Assembly: GCA_020847855.1 (NCBI GenBank)
Contig: JADLBH010000037.1
Coordinates: 62,001 to 126,000 of the forward strand
DNA: 64,000 bases
Direction of reading: 5' to 3'
From: Fimbriimonadaceae bacterium
GTDB taxonomy: Bacteria > Armatimonadota > Fimbriimonadia > Fimbriimonadales > Fimbriimonadaceae
A program made the position numbers and the translations under genes. This document shows, piece after piece, positions 1 through 8,946 of this stretch. The first letter of the stretch is position 1, and each line of letters starts with the position of its first letter. The notes below the pieces were generated by a model. That model searched no databases and was not told the DNA's origin. It worked only from the letters and a program-made list of their open reading frames with translations.

Positions 1-385
1 TGCCGGGCACCTCCCGACCTGCCGCCGCCATGACCTCGCCTCGGCGCTTCACCAGCTTCGCGCACTCGGAGAGCGAGATCGCCCCGGCGGAGCAGACCGC
101 TGCATACTCGCCCACGCTGTGCCCGGCGAACGCGGCGGGCTCGAGCCCGGAGGCTTCCTCCAGGCACCTCCATGCCGCCATCGAGCACGTGAAGAGGGCG
201 AGCTGGGCACACTCCGTGCGCCGAAGGCTGGCCTCGTCGGTGTGGAAGCACAGGCCCACGGTGTCTACCCCGGTTGCGTCGGCGACTTCCTCGAAGACCT
301 CGCGGGCGGTCTCATATTGCGTGTGGAGGTCCTGGCCCATGCCTGGCCGTTGCGAGCCCTGGCCCGGAAAGACGATTGCGAACAT
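1..385 (-). CDS. fabD: Malonyl-CoA:ACP transacylase FabD (5' part only)
   Basis: The gene runs off the left edge; about 128 N-terminal residues are visible. Translated from the ATG at 385, the protein begins with the family's GQGSQ motif ([17 protein letters not shown]) and later shows the nucleophile elbow GHSVGEYAA, whose Ser attacks malonyl-CoA. FabD moves malonate from CoA to acyl carrier protein to start fatty-acid elongation. It is divergent from queF, with 48 bp between starts. A TACAGT box lies 12 nt before the ATG. The C-terminal half and the neighbouring fab genes lie outside the window. Confidence 0.9.
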   Translation of the reverse strand, partial: MFAIVFPGQGSQRPGMGQDLHTQYETAREVFEEVADATGVDTVGLCFHTDEASLRRTECAQLALFTCSMAAWRCLEEASGLEPAAFAGHSVGEYAAVCSAGAISLSECAKLVKRRGEVMAAAGREVPG

Positions 386-433
386 CGTGACATCCGGACT
401 GTACCTGCCCCTCTCCCTGGTACTCTGCGGCCA

Positions 434-781
434 GTGCCGACGATCCTCGAGACGTTCGCCAATCCAGCGCCCCACCGCGATTACACGATCGCCCACTCCT
501 GCCCTGAGTTCACGAGCGTCTGCCCCAAGACGGGCCAGCCAGATTTCGCCACGATCGAGCTCGAGTACATCCCCGACGCGCTCTGTCTCGAACTCAAGGC
601 GCTCAAGCTCTACTACTACGCCTTCCGGCAAGAAGGAATCTTCTATGAAGCGGTGGTCAACCGGATCCTCGACGAGCTGGCCGAGGCCTGCAAGCCACGG
701 TGGATGCGGGTCACGGGGAGGTTCAACGTCCGCGGCGGGATCGCGAGCGTGGTCACCGCCGAGACGGGGTCCCGCCCGTAA
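434..781 (+). CDS. queF: NADPH-dependent 7-cyano-7-deazaguanine reductase QueF
   Basis: Reduces preQ0 to preQ1 in queuosine biosynthesis for tRNA modification. The 115-residue protein is the short, unimodal QueF type. The thioimide-forming Cys lies in [14 protein letters not shown] (about residue 30), and the family motif E(S/L)K(S/A)hKLY appears as [13 protein letters not shown]. The GTG at 434 is chosen because homology begins just after it and no ATG lies in frame nearby. The 3' end overlaps the convergent hydrolase gene by 29 bp. No other queuosine genes are in the window. Confidence 0.93.
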   Translation: MPTILETFANPAPHRDYTIAHSCPEFTSVCPKTGQPDFATIELEYIPDALCLELKALKLYYYAFRQEGIFYEAVVNRILDELAEACKPRWMRVTGRFNVRGGIASVVTAETGSRP

Positions 782-1913
782 AAACTTGGGGGCGAGAGCT
801 CACCGAGAAAGGGCCTGAGTCGTCCCGGCCGTACACCTCGAGGTACATGGCGAGGCACCCATCCTTGCCTTCGGGCGAAGGAAGGGTCGAGAGATCGGTG
901 ACCTCCGCGGGCCGCCAGAGCGACCCATCGAACCGATGGGACTCCGACTCGGCCGTCCAGAGCCAGGCGTGCGCAACTTCGAGCCCTGAGACCGCTCCTT
1001 GCCCTTCACAGACTTCGACACGCGCCTGGTCCCTACCGCCTGCGCACGCCGCGGCAAAGCGCGCAATCGAGCCGACCGCCGAGGGCGAGGACGGAAGGAC
1101 GTGGGCCGTGTTGGCCAAGAACAGCGCACTCGAAGGGACAGGGATCTCGCTCCAATACTCCTCGCTCGCATCCACGAGCCAATACGGATCGTTCGCGCCA
1201 CTGACCAGGTGTACGGGGCAGCAAAGGCGATCAAGTCGGCGATAGGGATCCACCAGGCCGAGGAGAGCTTGGCCCTCAGGGGTGTGCGTGGACTCGGTGA
1301 GACCAAGCTCGCTATAGGGCTCGTACATCGGGCTGGGGGAACCCCAGAGGGAGACCTGGCGCGCGAGCTGCCGGTCCATCACCAGATGGTCGAAGGCCAT
1401 AGGCACGGCTCCCTTGGCACGCTCCGCCAGTTCGATCGCTGTGAGCCAAGCCGTCCAACCGCGCTTGCTGGCTCCGATGGGAATCCATGAGGAGAGTCCC
1501 CACATCTCTCCCGCAACTCGTGCGACCTCGAGCGCCCCTTCCACCATAGGGTGGAGGAGCGGCCAGCGGGGATCCCCGGTCTCGAGGAAGCGTTGGAACG
1601 TGAAGGCGATGAGTTCGTCCTCGACGAGTCCAAAGATGGGCTGGTTCGGGACGTCGAAGCACGCGACGACGGGAAGTCCCGAACGGGCGGAAACCGCCTC
1701 CGCCCATTCGATGTCGCCGGGGTGCGGGTCGCCACCGGTCAAATAGAGCAGGCCGGTCTCGGACGGAAGCCTGGACTCGCCCACGAGGACCGCCCGATGC
1801 CGCCATGCATGCCCCATCCACTCCCCGCATGCGACTTGGAGCATGGGCAACCCCGCAGCCCAATCCGCCACGACCGATTCGCCGGAACCTCCCACGGCAT
1901 CAGTTTGAACCAA
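753..1913 (-). CDS. PhoPQ-activated pathogenicity-related (PqaA-type) alpha/beta hydrolase
   Basis: A 386-residue protein resembling the PhoPQ-activated pathogenicity-related family. These are alpha/beta-hydrolase-fold proteins of unclear substrate. The nucleophile elbow is GASKRGWT (Ser about 149), with a probable acid in SGANDPYW (about 250) and the His in NTAHVLP (about 275). The first available start is a TTG at 1913. Family similarity starts around residue 28 ([14 protein letters not shown]), so a later start is possible. No clear signal peptide is visible, though relatives are often exported. The 3' end overlaps queF by 29 bp tail to tail. Nothing in the window suggests a PhoPQ system. 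Confidence 0.75.
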   Translation of the reverse strand: MVQTDAVGGSGESVVADWAAGLPMLQVACGEWMGHAWRHRAVLVGESRLPSETGLLYLTGGDPHPGDIEWAEAVSARSGLPVVACFDVPNQPIFGLVEDELIAFTFQRFLETGDPRWPLLHPMVEGALEVARVAGEMWGLSSWIPIGASKRGWTAWLTAIELAERAKGAVPMAFDHLVMDRQLARQVSLWGSPSPMYEPYSELGLTESTHTPEGQALLGLVDPYRRLDRLCCPVHLVSGANDPYWLVDASEEYWSEIPVPSSALFLANTAHVLPSSPSAVGSIARFAAACAGGRDQARVEVCEGQGAVSGLEVAHAWLWTAESESHRFDGSLWRPAEVTDLSTLPSPEGKDGCLAMYLEVYGRDDSGPFSVSSRPQVFTGGTPSRR

Positions 1914-1920
1914 CGTGGGG

Positions 1921-1949
1921 TTGACTTTGAGGACAAGAAAGTGCAGAAT
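1921..1949 (+). promoter_or_regulatory. Candidate sigma-70-like promoter for the stalk-domain protein gene
   Basis: TTGACT at 1921-1926 and CAGAAT at 1944-1949 are separated by 17 bp, placing a start near 1957 and leaving a short leader with GGAG at 1976-1979 before the GTG at 1985. It is one of the few places in the window with both a good -35 and an acceptable -10. Confidence 0.5.
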
Positions 1950-1984
1950 GGCGGTGGTCGCCCGAAAATGGGCTTGGAGTCCGC

Positions 1985-3454
1985 GTGAAAAGAACCCTGA
2001 ACTTCGTCGCCGTGCTGTCCTTGGTGCTCGCCGGTGCGAGCGCCAACGCCTCGATGCCCGCCACGGGGACGCTCGTTACCCAGCAGGTCACCATAGACAA
2101 AGCGAACGACAACCGGACGCTTACGGTTCGGTACTCCGGCGCGAACGTCCGCACGGTCGAGCTGCGCTGCAACGGCCGCAACTCCGCTGTCCGCAAAGTG
2201 AACCCCAAGGGCAAGAGCGGGGAGACGAACTTTGAGCTGGACGGGATTGACCTGCACGAAGGCGAGAACCAGATCGAGGTGCGAGTCTTCGATGAGTCGG
2301 GCCGCCTCGTAGCCTCCCAGCGGACCACGGTCACGGTGGAGCTTCTCGGCAAGCAGGCGATCTTCATGGCCAAGCCCGCGTCCGGTGCCACATTGCAGGG
2401 CGGGGTCGAGCTCTCGATCGGATTCAAGGTCGCGATGAAGAACGTCTATGTGAGCTTTTTCGTGGACGACGACCTGAAGTCCATCAAGAACTTCGCGCCC
2501 TACACCTACCTTTGGGACACGACCAAGGTCGAGAACGGTTGGCACGAGGTGCAAGCATGGGTCGTGGACACCGAAACCCAGACCTACAAGACCGAGCGGG
2601 TCAAGGTCTATGTCAACAACCCAGGTGGCCGCACGGAACGGCGGAACCCGGAGGCCGAAACCGCCCCCGTCGTGCCCGTCGCCCCGGTCAAGCCAGCGAT
2701 GCCCGTGGCCGTGCCCGTGAACTCGCTGCCTGGTTTCTCGCCGCGAGCGGGGACCAAGCCCGTGACCTTTGAAGCAGGTACCTCGATGGGGCTCCGCGCC
2801 GTCAAGCCTAAGGATCCTGGCGCGACCGTCAAGCCAATCCCAGCAATGCCCGCCGTGCCCGTCGCGACGACCGAGCCCAAGGCCGAGGCGAAGCCGCCCA
2901 AGCTCGAAGCCGTCCCCGTGAAGTCGGCCCAACCCGCGCAGACAAAGGCCGCGACACCGATCAAGGCGGATCTCCCGCTCAAGGCTCCCGAGAGATTGGT
3001 GACCCAACCGCCGGTCATGACTGCAAAGCCGGACATGGTTGCGGTCAAAGCACCGCGCCTCGCCATCGACTACGGCACAAGGCTAGCGGATCGCGAGTCC
3101 TACCCGGTCTATGTGAACGGCGAGCTCCTCGTTTCCGATGTCCCCGCGAGCATCGAGGGCGGGATCGCGCTCACTCCGTTCCGCTTCCTCTACGAGCACT
3201 TCGGGGGCAAGGTCGGCTGGGAGAACCTCTCCAAGACTGTGATCGCCGAGGGCCCCGGTGGGAGCCTGGAGATCACGATCGGGAGCAGCCTGGCCACGGT
3301 CTCCGGCGGCAAGCTCTCCTTGGAGCGAGCGGCGTTCCTTCGGAACAACCGAACTATCGTCCCCATGAGCTTCTTTTCGCAGGCTCTTGGGTTCGACATC
3401 GCCTACGATGCGACGAGCGGTCACGTGATCGTCACCGCGGCGCGCAAGTCCTAG
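1985..3454 (+). CDS. Secreted Ig-like protein with copper-amine-oxidase-N-like (stalk) domain
   Basis: A 489-residue exported protein. Residues 1-22 form a signal peptide. Residues about 25-215 look like two Ig-like beta-sandwich modules (ELDGIDLHEGENQIEVRVFD; PYTYLWDTTKVENGWHEV). Residues about 216-355 are a Pro/Ala/Lys/Val-rich linker. The last about 125 residues match the copper amine oxidase N-terminal 'stalk' fold (YPVYVNGELL, LTPFRFLYEHFGGKVGWE, NRTIVPMSFFSQALGFDI). Such domains are found on cell-surface proteins and are not enzymatic. The GTG start is supported by GGAG 6 nt upstream and by the signal peptide. The substrate or partner is unknown. Confidence 0.8.
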   Translation: MKRTLNFVAVLSLVLAGASANASMPATGTLVTQQVTIDKANDNRTLTVRYSGANVRTVELRCNGRNSAVRKVNPKGKSGETNFELDGIDLHEGENQIEVRVFDESGRLVASQRTTVTVELLGKQAIFMAKPASGATLQGGVELSIGFKVAMKNVYVSFFVDDDLKSIKNFAPYTYLWDTTKVENGWHEVQAWVVDTETQTYKTERVKVYVNNPGGRTERRNPEAETAPVVPVAPVKPAMPVAVPVNSLPGFSPRAGTKPVTFEAGTSMGLRAVKPKDPGATVKPIPAMPAVPVATTEPKAEAKPPKLEAVPVKSAQPAQTKAATPIKADLPLKAPERLVTQPPVMTAKPDMVAVKAPRLAIDYGTRLADRESYPVYVNGELLVSDVPASIEGGIALTPFRFLYEHFGGKVGWENLSKTVIAEGPGGSLEITIGSSLATVSGGKLSLERAAFLRNNRTIVPMSFFSQALGFDIAYDATSGHVIVTAARKS

Positions 3455-3477
3455 GCTCAAGTTCACTCGATCACCCT

Positions 3478-3505
3478 ATGGTCGGCCCCTGTTCGGGCCG
3501 ACCAT
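3478..3505 (+). terminator. Perfect 11-bp inverted repeat overlapping the HD-GYP start codon
   Basis: ATGGTCGGCCC at 3478-3488, loop CTGTTC, and GGGCCGACCAT at 3495-3505 form a perfect GC-rich hairpin followed by GTTCTTT. It lies 24 bp after the stalk-protein stop and is shaped like a terminator. The ATG at 3504 begins inside its right arm, so in RNA reading through from upstream the hairpin would bury that start codon. Confidence 0.6.
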
Positions 3506-5807
3506 GTTCTTTGGAGGCAGGCAGGCTCCGCCATCCCTTGAACTTGTCTTGACGCAGTCCGGCTCTCGTCTAACCACGGTCCTGCTCGTCTGCGGCGTGG
3601 CCGCAGGCGTGGGAGGGATCGTTTGCGCGATTCTCGCGCACCAATTCCGGGCGTATGCGTTCTCCAGCGAGATGGCGCGGCTCACGACGAGCGCGAGACT
3701 CGTCTCCGCATCGCTGTCCGACTTGGACCACCGTGCCATCGTAACGTCGAAGGGCAAGGATGCGTCCCGACTCGCGAGCCAAAGGACAAGGCTCCGCGAA
3801 GCCTTTAGCCAGACGGATGGAATCGCCAACGTCTACACGGTCACCAAGCTCCCGACCGGCTACTTCGCCGTGCTCGATGCAAAGTACACGGGCGATCCCA
3901 AGTCGTCCGAAGCGGACGCGTACGCCTTCCTCACCCCGGTGGACCGAAGAACCGACGCGATGGTCGAGACCTTCAACGACGCAACCGCACACTTTTCGCC
4001 CAAGCCGTACCGCGATCGTAGGGGAACATGGTATGCCGGTTATGCCCCGATCGTGGGAAGAGACGGCACGATTGACTCGATCGTGGTCGTAGAGCGAAAC
4101 CGCGAGGCCGTGGACAACACGCTGCGGGCCGTGACCGGCGACATCGGGAACATCGCCCTCATCATCGCGGCGGTCTCGGGATTCTTCTTGATCGTCTCCC
4201 TTCGCAAGATCTCTTGGGTTACTGAGATCTTCCGGATGAAGCTCAAAGCGGCGAAGTCTCGCAGGATCATCGTCGGTGCGCTCCTCGTGGGCACCGCCCT
4301 CGTCATCGGCGTCGAGGCCATCAGTGCCGCGCCTGCTCTCATCCAGAACTCGCGGCAGCGCCAGATCGTACAGCAAGAGCTGAACGGGATCGCTTTCGCC
4401 CAAGAGGCCCTCAGTGCGCTCGGCCGAAGCGAGCCTGCCTGGCGGAGCAAGGCCGAGACCGCAATCGGGCTCTTGCGTCCCACGACCCTCCCTTGGGTCG
4501 TGACGGGGCTCACCGGTCTCATGTCCGACCAGCCGCTCCGGTCCCGCCAAGAGACCGCGAAGAAGTTCGAGCGGTCGTTGGAAAGGGAGAACAGGCTGAG
4601 GCAAGGGTTGCTCACCGAGCTCACGGAGAGCGACCAGTCGCTGACCGAGCGCATGCAGCGCACCTTGATCGGGACTGCGGTCCTCGCCTTCGTGTGTCTG
4701 CTCGTCCTCCGCGCCTCCACGATCCAAGACCAGACGATCGCCGCGGCAATAGACCACACCGCCAGAATCGAGCGCGAATACAAGCGCGTGATTGACACGA
4801 TGCCCATCGGCATGTTCGTCTTCACCAAGGAGGCGGTCGAGTATGCCAACTCCGAGCACGAGAAACTGTTCTCGAAGTGGGAGGAAGGACAGTCCCTGAC
4901 CACCCACCTGGAGAGGGTCTTCGAGCCGGACAAGGAAGGGGTGCTCAGGTGCCTTGCCGACTCGAGCGAGACCGAGAAGCCTGCGATCCTCAACTACCGC
5001 ATTGTTCGGCCCCTCGGCGATACCGGGTACGTACAGACTCGAATCGTCCCCATCTTCGACGTCTTCGGCACGTTCCAGCAGATGCTGGGGTTCACGATTG
5101 ACATGACGGAGAACGTCCTGGCCCAGTCCGAGATCAAACGGAGCCACGCCGAGTTGACCGAGAAGAACGTCTTGCTCGAGGACGCGATCCAAATCCTAGA
5201 ATCGAACCTGAACTCGTTCGTCAAGGCCATGGTGAGGGCCATCGAGGCCAAGGACATCTATACGGCGGGCCACAGCGAGCGGGTGACCGCGTACAGCCTC
5301 GCCATCGCGGAAGAGCTGAACCTCAGCGACGAGTTGAAGCACATTATCTCGACCGGGGCGATGGTTCACGACATAGGCAAGATCGGGATCCCCGGCTCGC
5401 TCTTGACCAAGCCCTCGGGGCTCACGCCCGAAGAGCGCGCCATCGTCCAAAGGCACCCTGTCGTCGGCGCGACGATCTTGAGCGGCGTGCCCGCGTTCGA
5501 GCCATGCCTAGGAATCATTCGCCATCACCACGAGCGGCTCAACGGAACCGGGTACCCCGACAAGTTGGACGAGTCCCAGATCCCCATCGAGGTTCGGATC
5601 GTGAGCGCGGCCGATGCGTTCGATGCGATGACGAGCCAGCGCTCCTACCGCAAGGGCATGGATCTTTCCAACGTCTTCCGCGAACTGGAAAAGGATGTGC
5701 GCGAGCACAGGCTCGATCCTCACGTGGTCGCGGCCTTGAAGCAAGTGATCCGGGTGAAGGGGATCATCGGGCAAAAGCCCGATGAGACTAGGGCGACTGC
5801 CGCCTAG
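3504..5807 (+). CDS. Membrane sensor c-di-GMP phosphodiesterase (PAS + HD-GYP)
   Basis: A 767-residue signalling protein. A transmembrane segment near 23-45 is followed by an extracytoplasmic sensor region (about 46-212). Further membrane segments lie near 215-234, 255-274 and 388-405. A PAS-like domain follows (about 420-540, VIDTMPIGMFVFTKEAVEYAN), then a coiled linker, then an HD-GYP domain (about 550-745). The HD-GYP metal and signature residues are intact: HSERV, HDIGKIGIP (about 621) and HHHERLNGTGYP (about 674). Intact HD-GYP domains hydrolyse c-di-GMP, so active phosphodiesterase is expected. The ATG at 3504 lies in a hairpin and has no upstream Shine-Dalgarno; a GGAGG at 3513 is after it. 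The start is therefore uncertain. A PilZ receptor gene follows 44 bp downstream. Confidence 0.9.
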   Translation: MFFGGRQAPPSLELVLTQSGSRLTTVLLVCGVAAGVGGIVCAILAHQFRAYAFSSEMARLTTSARLVSASLSDLDHRAIVTSKGKDASRLASQRTRLREAFSQTDGIANVYTVTKLPTGYFAVLDAKYTGDPKSSEADAYAFLTPVDRRTDAMVETFNDATAHFSPKPYRDRRGTWYAGYAPIVGRDGTIDSIVVVERNREAVDNTLRAVTGDIGNIALIIAAVSGFFLIVSLRKISWVTEIFRMKLKAAKSRRIIVGALLVGTALVIGVEAISAAPALIQNSRQRQIVQQELNGIAFAQEALSALGRSEPAWRSKAETAIGLLRPTTLPWVVTGLTGLMSDQPLRSRQETAKKFERSLERENRLRQGLLTELTESDQSLTERMQRTLIGTAVLAFVCLLVLRASTIQDQTIAAAIDHTARIEREYKRVIDTMPIGMFVFTKEAVEYANSEHEKLFSKWEEGQSLTTHLERVFEPDKEGVLRCLADSSETEKPAILNYRIVRPLGDTGYVQTRIVPIFDVFGTFQQMLGFTIDMTENVLAQSEIKRSHAELTEKNVLLEDAIQILESNLNSFVKAMVRAIEAKDIYTAGHSERVTAYSLAIAEELNLSDELKHIISTGAMVHDIGKIGIPGSLLTKPSGLTPEERAIVQRHPVVGATILSGVPAFEPCLGIIRHHHERLNGTGYPDKLDESQIPIEVRIVSAADAFDAMTSQRSYRKGMDLSNVFRELEKDVREHRLDPHVVAALKQVIRVKGIIGQKPDETRATAA

Positions 5808-5851
5808 ACCTGTGCAATCGGCTCGGACCTGCCAACCATTACACCATCTTC

Positions 5852-6235
5852 ATGGCAACGCACCGAGTTTCTGAGGCAACGGGCGACAACCGCCGGCTCC
5901 ACCCGCGACTGCAGGTTTTGGAGTACGCGACGCTTCGGAGCTGTGCCGATGGCCACTCGGAAAAGTGCATCATCGTGGACGTCAGCCTCGGTGGCATGCA
6001 GGCCCGGTGCAGTCACGGGTTCCCGGTCGGCGAATCCTTCCATGTGGAAGTGGCGTGCTCGACTTCAGGCTCCGTTGTGATCCAAGCCGAGGTGAAGTAC
6101 AGCGTCCCCCTGGAGGGGACCGACCTAGTCGCGACGGGTCTCAGGGTGTCCAGCAACGACCGCCACGCCTTGCGACAATGGGTCAACCTAGTCCGAACGA
6201 TCTTCGAGGCGCAGTCAGATTCCCTGGACGTCTAG
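5852..6235 (+). CDS. PilZ domain c-di-GMP receptor
   Basis: A 127-residue single-domain PilZ protein. The c-di-GMP-binding RxxxR motif is RLHPR (residues 15-19), and the [D/N]xSxxG motif is DVSLGG (43-48). Both are complete, so ligand binding is likely. It sits 44 bp downstream of the HD-GYP phosphodiesterase on the same strand and probably reads the signal that enzyme destroys. TACACC at 5840-5845 lies 6 nt before the ATG, a weak fit to the short-spaced promoter pattern seen elsewhere. Its TAG stop shares a CTAG with the convergent Fe-S carrier gene. Confidence 0.9.
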   Translation: MATHRVSEATGDNRRLHPRLQVLEYATLRSCADGHSEKCIIVDVSLGGMQARCSHGFPVGESFHVEVACSTSGSVVIQAEVKYSVPLEGTDLVATGLRVSSNDRHALRQWVNLVRTIFEAQSDSLDV

Positions 6236-6603
6236 CCGCAGCCGCACGATCCGCAGCCGCCCTCGCCAGATTCCTCAGTCTTGAACGAAGAGCCGCAACC
6301 GCACGACGAGACCGCGTTCGGGTTCTCGATCTTGAATCCTCCGCCCATGGGGTCGTCCACGTAATCCACACTCGAACCCTCCATGTATTGGAGGCTCAGG
6401 CCGTCCACAAAGACCTTCACACCCTCCTGCTCGAAGACCTGGTCCCCTTCCTCGGGCATCCCGTCATCGAGCGCCATTCCATAGGAGAGCCCGGAGCAAC
6501 CACCACCCGCCACCCAGATGCGCAGGGCGGCCTCGGTCTTCTCCTGGCTCTTCATGAGTTCTTTCAACTCGCTTGCGGCGCGGTTCGTGAGCAAGATTGG
6601 CAT
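6232..6603 (-). CDS. erpA: A-type iron-sulfur carrier protein (ErpA/IscA/HesB family)
   Basis: A 123-residue HesB-like protein that delivers or assembles Fe-S clusters. The three conserved Cys are present: C36 in GGGCSGLSYGM, and C101 and C103 in SSCGCGSSF. The core ends near residue 107. A 15-residue acidic/Gly tail then adds three more Cys (GEGGCGSCGCG), which is unusual for the family. A good AAGGAAA Shine-Dalgarno precedes the ATG. The stop shares CTAG with the PilZ gene. A ferredoxin gene diverges from it 200 bp away. Symbol assigned by family resemblance; IscA and SufA are alternatives. Confidence 0.88.
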   Translation of the reverse strand: MPILLTNRAASELKELMKSQEKTEAALRIWVAGGGCSGLSYGMALDDGMPEEGDQVFEQEGVKVFVDGLSLQYMEGSSVDYVDDPMGGGFKIENPNAVSSCGCGSSFKTEESGEGGCGSCGCG

Positions 6604-6795
6604 GGTTTCCTTTTCTCAGGACATCGGAAGGAACGGTGCAGTTCCCTAGGGCCCAACCAAAGGTAGTGTGCCACAGGTACCGCGCCGGTCCCGCCATATG
6701 TCCCTTGTCCTACATCCTGTAGTACGATCCCAACACCCCGAATCGGCGCATGTTGGACCCATCGTCCCAGCCGCCTCGCGAAGAGAGGGACGGAG

Positions 6796-6801
6796 TACAA
6801 T
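6796..6801 (+). promoter_or_regulatory. TACAAT box 6 nt before the ferredoxin GTG
   Basis: A near-consensus -10 element separated from the GTG at 6808 by CCTCAC would place transcription initiation at or next to the start codon, so a leaderless mRNA is likely. No convincing -35 is seen. Confidence 0.5.
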
Positions 6802-6807
6802 CCTCAC

Positions 6808-7056
6808 GTGCCCTACGTCGTCACCGAGCCCTGCATCGGGGTCAAGGACAAGTCCTGTATCACGGTCTGCCCCGTGGACTGCATCTACGAGGGGGACGAC
6901 ATGGTCTACATCCATCCGGACGAGTGTATTGACTGTGGGCTTTGCGAGCCGGAATGCCCGGTCTCGGCGATCTTCGTGGACACGGATGTGCCGGAGCAGT
7001 GGCATTCCTACATCGAGAAGAACCGCATCGAGGCCGTGAAGCTCTCGGGCGGCTAG
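6808..7056 (+). CDS. Ferredoxin, 7Fe/8Fe (FdxA-like)
   Basis: An 82-residue electron carrier with two cluster motifs: Cys 9, 17, 21 and 25 (CITVCPVDC), then Cys 40, 43, 46 and 50 ([11 protein letters not shown]). The spacing and the [10 protein letters not shown] segment match FdxA-type ferredoxins carrying one 3Fe-4S and one 4Fe-4S cluster. The position-12 Cys found in many relatives is Val here. The GTG start is placed by homology at the extreme N terminus ([10 protein letters not shown]) and by the promoter box just upstream. The gene ends in a CTAG shared with the convergent PilZ-like gene. Confidence 0.92.
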   Translation: MPYVVTEPCIGVKDKSCITVCPVDCIYEGDDMVYIHPDECIDCGLCEPECPVSAIFVDTDVPEQWHSYIEKNRIEAVKLSGG

Positions 7057-7691
7057 GCAAGTTCGCGTACGAACCGTTCCCAGCGCGGCCCATCGAGCCG
7101 CGGCATCCTGGCCAGCTGGAAGCCCACACGATAGGTGCCTGCGTCCGAGTCTCCCGCCCGGCAGTAGCGGACCTCGGCCTGGCCGACGACCCGTCCAGCG
7201 GGGGTTTGGAGATAGAAGCCGAGGATCGTCCCCGGCTCATAGGGCTGCGACGTCAAGGCTCCAAACCCTACCGGCCCGACATCAATGAGCTTGACCTCCT
7301 CTTCGCCGCTAGGTGTGACCAGGTTGGCGGACATGTCATTGACTCGAATCCGAAAGGACTCGTCGGAGGATACGCATCGGAGCGATCCTTCCACCTTGAA
7401 GTGGATCGTCGTCCAACCTTCCGAGGATGCGAGGGCAAGGGCTCCGTCGGTAACCGGGACTCGCGAGTGCGCCACGAGGGCGAGCTTGGCCTCAAAGACA
7501 GCTGTGACCCCGAGCCCGAACGCCTCGAAACTGAACTTAGCCCCATCGTCGTCCACCAGGCTCTCCACCGTCTGAACCGCAAGGATGCTGCCACGAAAGT
7601 CGTCCACCCAGCCGTTGAAGAGCTGGGCGTCGCTGAGTCGCTGAAAGCGAACCCTCGTCCCTATGAAATCCGCGGGTGAGATGCGCGCCAT
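7053..7691 (-). CDS. PilZ-like domain protein (degenerate)
   Basis: A 212-residue protein with no signal peptide or membrane segment. The C-terminal half has the beta-barrel rhythm of PilZ domains, including [14 protein letters not shown] (about 133-146) in place of the D/NxSxxG motif and a later RVGFQLARM strand. No clear RxxxR lies upstream, so c-di-GMP binding is doubtful. The N-terminal half ([20 protein letters not shown]) may be a YcgR-N-like flanking domain. This assignment is by eye. The gene ends in a CTAG shared with the ferredoxin gene. Confidence 0.5.
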   Translation of the reverse strand: MARISPADFIGTRVRFQRLSDAQLFNGWVDDFRGSILAVQTVESLVDDDGAKFSFEAFGLGVTAVFEAKLALVAHSRVPVTDGALALASSEGWTTIHFKVEGSLRCVSSDESFRIRVNDMSANLVTPSGEEEVKLIDVGPVGFGALTSQPYEPGTILGFYLQTPAGRVVGQAEVRYCRAGDSDAGTYRVGFQLARMPRLDGPRWERFVRELA

Positions 7692-7752
7692 CCCATGTCT
7701 TATTCTCGGTGTTCCATACCGAGCCTGGAGCCCATCGCCGTAGAATTGCCCG

Positions 7753-8910
7753 TTATCCCGCGATGGAAGCGGCGGCGGGCCCGATCTCTAGCATCCTTTG
7801 CAACGCAAGGCGTGCCCATCGTGCGACTCCCTCGGGCACTGTGATCCGGTTCATCACCTCTCCTCGCGCCAAGCTCTCCATCGCCCAACAAAGGAAACCA
7901 GGGTGAATCCTGTACATCGTGGAGCAAGGGCAGATCTCCGGATCCAGGCAGAAAACGGTTTTGTCGGCGCATTCTGCGGCAAGGCGCTTGACGAGGTTGA
8001 TCTCCGTTCCAACGGCCCAGACCGTACCAGGCTCGGACTGGCGCACCGCCTTCAAGATCATCTCGGTGGAGCCTGACTCGTCTGCGGCGAGGAAAACTTC
8101 CATCGGACACTCAGGGTGTACGATCACCCTTGCGCCTGGGTGCTCCCGCCTCGCCTCCTCGATCTGTTCCACTGTGAACCGTTTGTGGACGGAGCAGTGG
8201 CCCTTCCAGAGCAGCAGCCGCGCTTGGGCGAGCTGACTCGGCGTATTGCCTCCCAAAGGCTTGTACGGGTCCCAGAGCGCCATGTCGGTTTCCGGGTCGA
8301 GGCCCATACGCAGGCCCGTGTTCCGGCCCAGGTGCTGATCTGGGAAGAAGAGCACCTTCTGGCCCCGCTCGAACGCCCAGCCGAGCGCTCGTTCGGCGTT
8401 CGTGCTCGTACACACGGTCCCGCCGTGCTCGCCGACGAACGCCTTGAGACTGGCGGCCGAGTTCATGTACGTAACAGGGACGATCGAGGGGCCTTGTCCA
8501 GTCCGGGGCACTGCGGAGCCTTCCGGCTCGATGTCCCCGAGCACCTCCGCAAGAGCCTTCCACGCAAGCCGGACCTGGAACTGGCTCGCCATGTCCGCCA
8601 TCGAGCAACCGGCCGCGAGATTCGGCAGGATCACGGCCTGAGAAGGAGGGGTGAGAATGTCCGCGCTCTCCGCCATGAAATGTACGCCACAGAAGACGAT
8701 GTACTCGGCTTGCGGATGGGAAGCCGCGTCCTTGGCCAGCTTGTAACTGTCGCCGAGATAGTCCGCGTGGGCCACGATCTCGTCGCGCTGGTAGTGGTGG
8801 CCCAGAACCACGACCCGTTCGCCCAGGCTCTGCTTCGCGATCCGGGTGCGCTCGTCCAACTCTTCTTGAGTCGCCGTTGTGTACTCTTCTGCCAGCGGCG
8901 TTTGGTACAT
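7753..8910 (-). CDS. nadA: Quinolinate synthase NadA
   Basis: Condenses iminoaspartate with dihydroxyacetone phosphate to quinolinate in NAD biosynthesis, using a 4Fe-4S cluster. Cluster Cys are visible in VFCGVHFMAES, VCTSTNAERAL and EICPCSTMYRIHP; the motifs HHYQRDEI and HPECPMEV also match. The protein is 385 residues from the ATG at 8910. An upstream in-frame GTG at 8928 exists, but a TAGAAT box lies 7 nt before the ATG, which favours 8910. No nadB or nadC is in the window. Confidence 0.93.
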   Translation of the reverse strand: MYQTPLAEEYTTATQEELDERTRIAKQSLGERVVVLGHHYQRDEIVAHADYLGDSYKLAKDAASHPQAEYIVFCGVHFMAESADILTPPSQAVILPNLAAGCSMADMASQFQVRLAWKALAEVLGDIEPEGSAVPRTGQGPSIVPVTYMNSAASLKAFVGEHGGTVCTSTNAERALGWAFERGQKVLFFPDQHLGRNTGLRMGLDPETDMALWDPYKPLGGNTPSQLAQARLLLWKGHCSVHKRFTVEQIEEARREHPGARVIVHPECPMEVFLAADESGSTEMILKAVRQSEPGTVWAVGTEINLVKRLAAECADKTVFCLDPEICPCSTMYRIHPGFLCWAMESLARGEVMNRITVPEGVARWARLALQRMLEIGPAAASIAG

Positions 8911-8917
8911 CCGTCCT

Positions 8918-8923
8918 ATTCTA
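8918..8923 (-). promoter_or_regulatory. TAGAAT box 7 nt before nadA ATG
   Basis: On the minus strand TAGAAT is followed by AGGACGG and the ATG at 8910. As a -10 element it implies a leaderless or nearly leaderless transcript and excludes the upstream GTG at 8928 as the start. Confidence 0.5.
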
Positions 8924-8946
8924 CGCACCCACGGATTGCGGAACGC

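Noticed and set aside
3570-5192. Long minus-strand frame (540 codons) opposite the HD-GYP gene
   Set aside because: Its translation is Asp/Arg/Gly/Leu-rich without motifs and mirrors the codon bias of the real gene. Such antisense frames are common in GC-rich DNA.
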